A model generated the notes under the pieces. That model was not told the origin of the DNA. It saw only the letters and a program-made list of their open reading frames with translations, and searched no databases. Of a stretch of 9,312 nt of DNA, positions 7,114 through 9,312 are shown piece after piece. Source of the stretch: Fidelibacterota bacterium. Lineage in GTDB: Bacteria > Fidelibacterota > Marinisomatia > SCGC-AAA003-L08 > TS1B11. The stretch's first letter is position 1. Each line of letters starts with the position of its first letter. The position numbers and the translations under genes are program-made. The DNA lies in the NCBI GenBank assembly GCA_022564085.1, contig JADFMC010000061.1:1-9312 (forward strand), written 5' to 3'.

Positions 7114-7130
7114 CGGGGGCGAGAAATTAA
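7098..7130 (+). repeat. Right copy of 33-bp direct repeat (displaced DUF711 3' end)
   Basis: Read in the DUF711 frame, this copy encodes IPQPVTGARN then TAA. Against the left copy the six codon changes are ATA/ATC, CAG/CAA, GTG/GCG, AGG/AGA, AAC/AAT and TAG/TAA; all are silent except Val to Ala. Upstream of it that frame is closed by TAA at 7095-7097, so no longer DUF711 remnant remains. The HEPN gene ends inside it in another frame. Confidence 0.8.
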
Positions 7131-7266
7131 AACCCAACATAGTAGTTTTGGCATCTATCCATGTCTGAACGTTTCCCCTCTTCCTCACCGCCTCCCTCGC
7201 CCCGATCACAGCTCAGTGACCAGTCAGCGGCTTAAGTAGCCTACCATAAATTCTCCCTTGCCTGGA

Positions 7267-7290
7267 CGTACATAATTGCGTACGTTATGG
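7267..7290 (+). promoter_or_regulatory. Probable YefM-type operator overlapping the antitoxin promoter
   Basis: Two imperfect 12-base direct units each begin with CGTAC (7267-7278 and 7279-7290, 9 of 12 identical). Their palindromic GTAC cores are 12 bases apart, centre to centre. The arms ACGTAC and GTACGT (7266-7271, 7280-7285) form a perfect inverted repeat. E. coli yefM-yoeB is autoregulated at paired TGTACA cores with the same spacing. A weak -35 TTGCCT (7258-7263) and -10 TACGTT (7281-7286) would be covered by bound repressor. Confidence 0.55.
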
Positions 7291-7306
7291 CCCCTGGAGG
7301 CTTATT

Positions 7307-7549
7307 ATGCGCACTATTTCAGTTACCAAAGCACGCTCGACCCTCTTTCAACTGGTGAACGAGGCGGCCAGCTCCCACGAGCCGGTCCAGATCACCGGGA
7401 AAAAGGCCAATGTAGTCCTCATAGCAGAGGAGGACTGGCGCTCCATCCAGGAGACCATGTATCTGCTGTCGGTGCCGGGTATGCGGGAATCGATTGTGGA
7501 GGGTTTGCAGACCCCGATAGCGGAGGCCAGTGAGGACCCGGGTTGGTGA
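7307..7549 (+). CDS. yefM: YefM/Phd-family antitoxin
   Basis: This is an 80-residue antitoxin that should bind the downstream YoeB-like toxin and repress its own operon. Residues about 1-50 match the YefM/Phd DNA-binding and dimerisation fold: MRTISVTKARSTLFQLVNEA, then EPVQITGKKANVVLIAEEDW. The rest (QETMYLLSVPGMRESIVEGL and an acidic tail) is the usual toxin-binding segment. The start is supported by TGGAGG at 7295-7300, six bases before the ATG. Two GTAC-core repeats lie directly upstream as the likely operator. It overlaps the toxin gene by 4 bases, the normal arrangement. The 176 bases from the right repeat (7131) to this start hold no other gene that I can see. Confidence 0.92.
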   Translation: MRTISVTKARSTLFQLVNEAASSHEPVQITGKKANVVLIAEEDWRSIQETMYLLSVPGMRESIVEGLQTPIAEASEDPGW

Positions 7550-7809
7550 AATGGCGGCTGGTTTACACCCGCTCCGCCCGCCAGGATGCTCGCAAAATCG
7601 CTTCAGCAGGACTCAAGTCCAAAGTAGAGGGACTGCTGAAAATCCTGGGAAATGACCCATATTCGGCACCACCACCGTATGAAAAGCCGCGCGGTGACCT
7701 GACCGGCGCGATTTCCCGCCGCATCAACATCAAGCACCGGCTCGTGTACCAAGTACTGGAAGATGAAGGGGTCGTAAAGGTGATCCGCATGTGGAGCCAT
7801 TATGAATAG
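7546..7809 (+). CDS. yoeB: YoeB/Txe-family mRNA endoribonuclease toxin
   Basis: This is a ribosome-dependent mRNA interferase of the RelE superfamily. From the GTG at 7546 it has 87 residues. PYEKPRGDLTGAISRRI and KHRLVYQV match the YoeB core, and the protein ends in MWSHYE. Putative catalytic residues Glu46 and Arg65 fall at the same numbers as in E. coli YoeB, and the terminal His85-Tyr86 pair corresponds to His83-Tyr84, so it looks active. I chose GTG at 7546 because it overlaps the antitoxin stop as GTGA; a TTG at 7543 would add one residue. GAGG at 7532-7535 can serve as ribosome binding site. The stretch around GLLKILGNDP fits the family as well. Confidence 0.92.
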   Translation: MKWRLVYTRSARQDARKIASAGLKSKVEGLLKILGNDPYSAPPPYEKPRGDLTGAISRRINIKHRLVYQVLEDEGVVKVIRMWSHYE

Positions 7810-7830
7810 TCCCATTTCCGGGAAGTGACC

Positions 7831-8295
7831 ATGCGCCTTTATCTCGTACAACACGCCGCCGCAAAGCCAAAAGAAGAGGACCCTGACCGCCCATTATCCG
7901 CCCAGGGCCGAGTGGATATCGACCGGATGGCAACCTTCCTGGCCGGGAACGATGTTGCGTTGGAGAGCATCCGGCACAGCGGCAAGACTCGCGCCGCCCA
8001 GACGGCTGATGTGCTGGCTGATCGGTTGCAGCCGGTTGCCGGTGTATCCGCCGTCGAGGGGCTCAAGCCGCTGGACGACCCCATGCCGTGGGCCGAGCGG
8101 CTGAAGGGCGAGCAAGATAACCTCATGCTGGTCGGCCATTTACCGTTTGTGGCCCGGCTGGCAGCCTTGTTGGTGGCCGGTGACCCGAATGTCGAGGTGG
8201 TCCGGTTCCAGCCGGGGGGCGTGCTGTGCCTGGAGCGGGACGATGCGGGCGGGTGGGCCATAGCCTGGCTGGTGGTACCGGCCCTGCTGGGCTGA
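7831..8295 (+). CDS. sixA: SixA-like phosphohistidine phosphatase
   Basis: This is a histidine phosphatase-superfamily protein of 154 residues, near SixA length. SixA removes phosphate from histidine residues, for example of ArcB or PTS proteins. The N-terminal motif reads MRLYLVQHAAAKPKEEDPDRPL. The nucleophile is His8, but the preceding residue is Gln7 instead of the Arg of the RHG motif. Other expected sites are Arg54 in SGKTRAAQT and His103 in LVGHLPFVARL. A Gln at this position recurs, as far as I recall, in SixA-like proteins of several phyla, so it does not by itself suggest loss of activity. The ATG at 7831 follows GGGAAG at a suitable distance; a GTG at 7825 would add two residues. 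It stands 21 bases after the YoeB gene. Its substrate cannot be told from context. Confidence 0.85.
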   Translation: MRLYLVQHAAAKPKEEDPDRPLSAQGRVDIDRMATFLAGNDVALESIRHSGKTRAAQTADVLADRLQPVAGVSAVEGLKPLDDPMPWAERLKGEQDNLMLVGHLPFVARLAALLVAGDPNVEVVRFQPGGVLCLERDDAGGWAIAWLVVPALLG

Positions 8296-8311
8296 TCCGC
8301 CGGCTGGCGGA
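8296..8311 (+). terminator. GC-rich hairpin after sixA
   Basis: TCCGCC, a GGCT loop and GGCGGA form a perfect 6-bp stem starting at the base after the sixA stop. There is no T run behind it, so it is at best a weak or non-canonical terminator, or an mRNA 3'-end stabiliser. Confidence 0.25.
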
Positions 8312-8367
8312 CTGGCCACCGCCGATAACTGTTAATGCCAATCAGCGGCCGGCCCTAACTTGGCCCC

Positions 8368-9183
8368 ATGGTCTATAAGTTCCACCGCAGCGGGCGTTCG
8401 CAGTTCGACCAGCAGCACAGCACAACTAGCGAATACATCATCCCGTTCATCGAGGCTGCCCGGTCGGTGCCACCCGGGACCCGGGTACTGGAGGTGGGCT
8501 GCGGCGAAGGGGGCGTGCTGTGGGCCTTCCTGGACCGGGGCTGCGAAGGTGTGGGGGTGCAGCGGAGTGGCCCCAGACTGGAAAGGGCTCGGGAGCTGCC
8601 GGCCGGGTCGCTGGAGCAGGAAAACGCCAGGATGGTGAATGGCGATATCCTGGACCTGGAACCGGAGAAAGACCTGGGCGGCCGCTTCGACCTGGTCATC
8701 CTCAAGGACGCCATCGAGCATATACCAGAGCAACCGCGCTTATTGGTGCGATTAAAAGACTGCCTGAAACCCGGGGGGCCATCTTCTTCGCCTTCCCACT
8801 CTGGCAGATGCCCTTCGGCGGCCATCACCAGGTCTGCGAGAACGCGGTCCTGAGCGTCAGCCCTTTGCTGCACCTGCTGCCCAATAGCCTGTACCGCCGG
8901 GCGTTAGTAATGGGCAAAGAACGGCGGGAGCGGATCGAGGAGTCGCCGGCGCTACGGAAAACGGGCCTGTCTCTGGGCAAGTTCGAGCGGTTGTTGCAAC
9001 GCGCCGGTTACAGCACTATCCGCCGGAAATTGTACCTGATAAACCCTATTTAGCGCTACAAGTTCGCCCTCCAGCCCCCGGAGCAGTTCAAGCTCATCGC
9101 CAGGGCTGCCTTACCTACGGAATTTTGTCACCACCTGTGGCTATTACCCGGTGACGCCTGGGAATATAAGGGTACCGAACTGA
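8368..9183 (+). pseudogene. Class I SAM-dependent methyltransferase, broken by frameshifts and a stop
   Basis: The ATG at 8368 begins a methyltransferase (MVYKFHRSGRSQFDQQHSTT). SAM motif I, VLEVGCGEGG, is at residues 40-49, and LKDAIEHIP (112-120) and RLKDCLKPGG (128-137) follow. Within the six-G run at 8773-8778 the frame is lost; a seventh G would restore AIFFAFPLWQMPFGG and a further 80 residues. That frame then meets TAG at 9051-9053 after KLYLINPI, where relatives continue with Tyr; the frame goes on as RYKFALQPPEQFKLIA. Near 9111 another shift leads to YLRNFVTTCGYYPV and a TGA at 9181-9183. Three lesions make a sequencing error unlikely as the sole cause. The end of beta strand 2 reads VGVQRSG, with Gln where an acidic SAM-ribose ligand is usual. 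The target is unknown. Confidence 0.8.
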
Positions 9184-9198
9184 CCTCTAGCAGCGGAC

Positions 9199-9312
9199 TC
9201 ACCCCGCCACGACCGGCTGTACGATCTCCGGCTCATGCTCAGGCGCCATTTCCGGGCGGGACAGCCGCTCCAGGCGGCCCAGGTATATCAAAAGCCAGGT
9301 GACGGCCACAAC
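9199..9312 (-). CDS. C-terminal end of a small membrane protein, cut by window edge
   Basis: On the minus strand the frame is open from the right edge to a TGA at 9199-9201 and gives 37 residues. There is a hydrophobic segment (VVAVTWLLIYLGRLE) followed by a charged, acidic tail (LSRPEMAPEHEPEIVQPVVAG). This looks like a last transmembrane helix with a cytoplasmic tail. The pattern of a helix ending in a Tyr/Leu/Arg-rich turn recalls small CcmD-type heme-export proteins, but that is only a suggestion. It converges with the methyltransferase pseudogene, leaving 15 bases between them. The start and most of the gene may lie beyond the window. Confidence 0.45.
   Translation of the reverse strand, partial: VVAVTWLLIYLGRLERLSRPEMAPEHEPEIVQPVVAG

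Larger units (their letters stand above)
6271..7130 (+). mobile_element. Putative inserted MNT/HEPN cassette bounded by DUF711 3'-end repeats
   Basis: The segment between the two 33-bp direct repeats, plus the right repeat, holds only the MNT and HEPN genes and a 119-base leader. Its GC is visibly lower than the neighbouring gene (hand counts 24 of 60 in 6841-6900 against 45 of 60 in 5581-5640). No integrase, transposase or terminal inverted repeat is present, so it would be a passive cassette or the product of homologous exchange. An alternative is that the right repeat is the remnant of a tandem second DUF711 gene largely replaced by MNT/HEPN. The boundaries are inferred from the repeats only. 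Confidence 0.4.

Noticed and set aside
7129..7149. AAAAC / GTTTT inverted repeat after the HEPN gene as a terminator
   Set aside because: The stem is only five mostly A/T pairs around an 11-base loop, too weak to support a terminator.
7172..7203. Pyrimidine-rich tract between the HEPN and antitoxin genes
   Set aside because: It is interrupted by purines, has no repeat unit and matches no known signal; probably composition only.
8520..9053. Plus-strand frame in the methyltransferase region as a separate gene
   Set aside because: Only its part after about 8779 resembles a protein, and that part continues the methyltransferase; it is the second half of a frameshifted gene.

Overview
The window looks like chromosome of a GC-rich bacterium. 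The order parA-parB-M23 peptidase-bactofilin-atpZ-atpI-atpB, together with the style of the proteins (bactofilin, a SixA-like phosphatase with a QH motif, an ACT/DUF711 pair), would fit an uncultured lineage of the FCB group or a neighbouring candidate phylum. That placement is inference from gene order and protein character, not from a marker gene.

Positions 1-4255 (minus strand) hold one tightly packed run read from parA leftwards: ParA, ParB, a membrane-anchored M23 peptidase, a bactofilin, AtpZ, an AtpI-like subunit, and ATP synthase subunit a, which is cut by the window edge. Three of the junctions are overlaps of 4-8 nt, so the run is probably an operon joining chromosome segregation, cell-shape control and F1Fo ATP synthase assembly. 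A 190-base divergent intergenic region (4256-4445) separates it from a plus-strand pair: a GTG-started ACT-domain protein with an N-terminal extension, and a 453-residue DUF711 (UPF0210) protein. This conserved pair has unknown function.

Positions 6271-7809 are accessory and visibly poorer in GC. They hold an MNT nucleotidyltransferase/HEPN pair followed by a YefM/YoeB-type toxin-antitoxin pair with a likely operator. The MNT/HEPN pair lies between two 33-bp imperfect direct repeats. The left repeat is the last ten codons plus stop of the DUF711 gene. The right repeat encodes the same peptide with one conservative change; five of the six base differences are silent. The right repeat therefore looks like the 3' end of a second, diverged DUF711 gene, and the MNT/HEPN unit looks like a cassette inserted at, or recombined into, the 3' end of this gene. 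This is the most interesting signal in the window.

Positions 7831-9312 hold a SixA-like phosphohistidine phosphatase, a class I SAM methyltransferase gene broken by at least two frameshifts and one stop codon, and, on the minus strand, the last 37 codons of a small membrane protein running off the right edge. No rRNA, tRNA, CRISPR array, transposase or integrase gene was seen.
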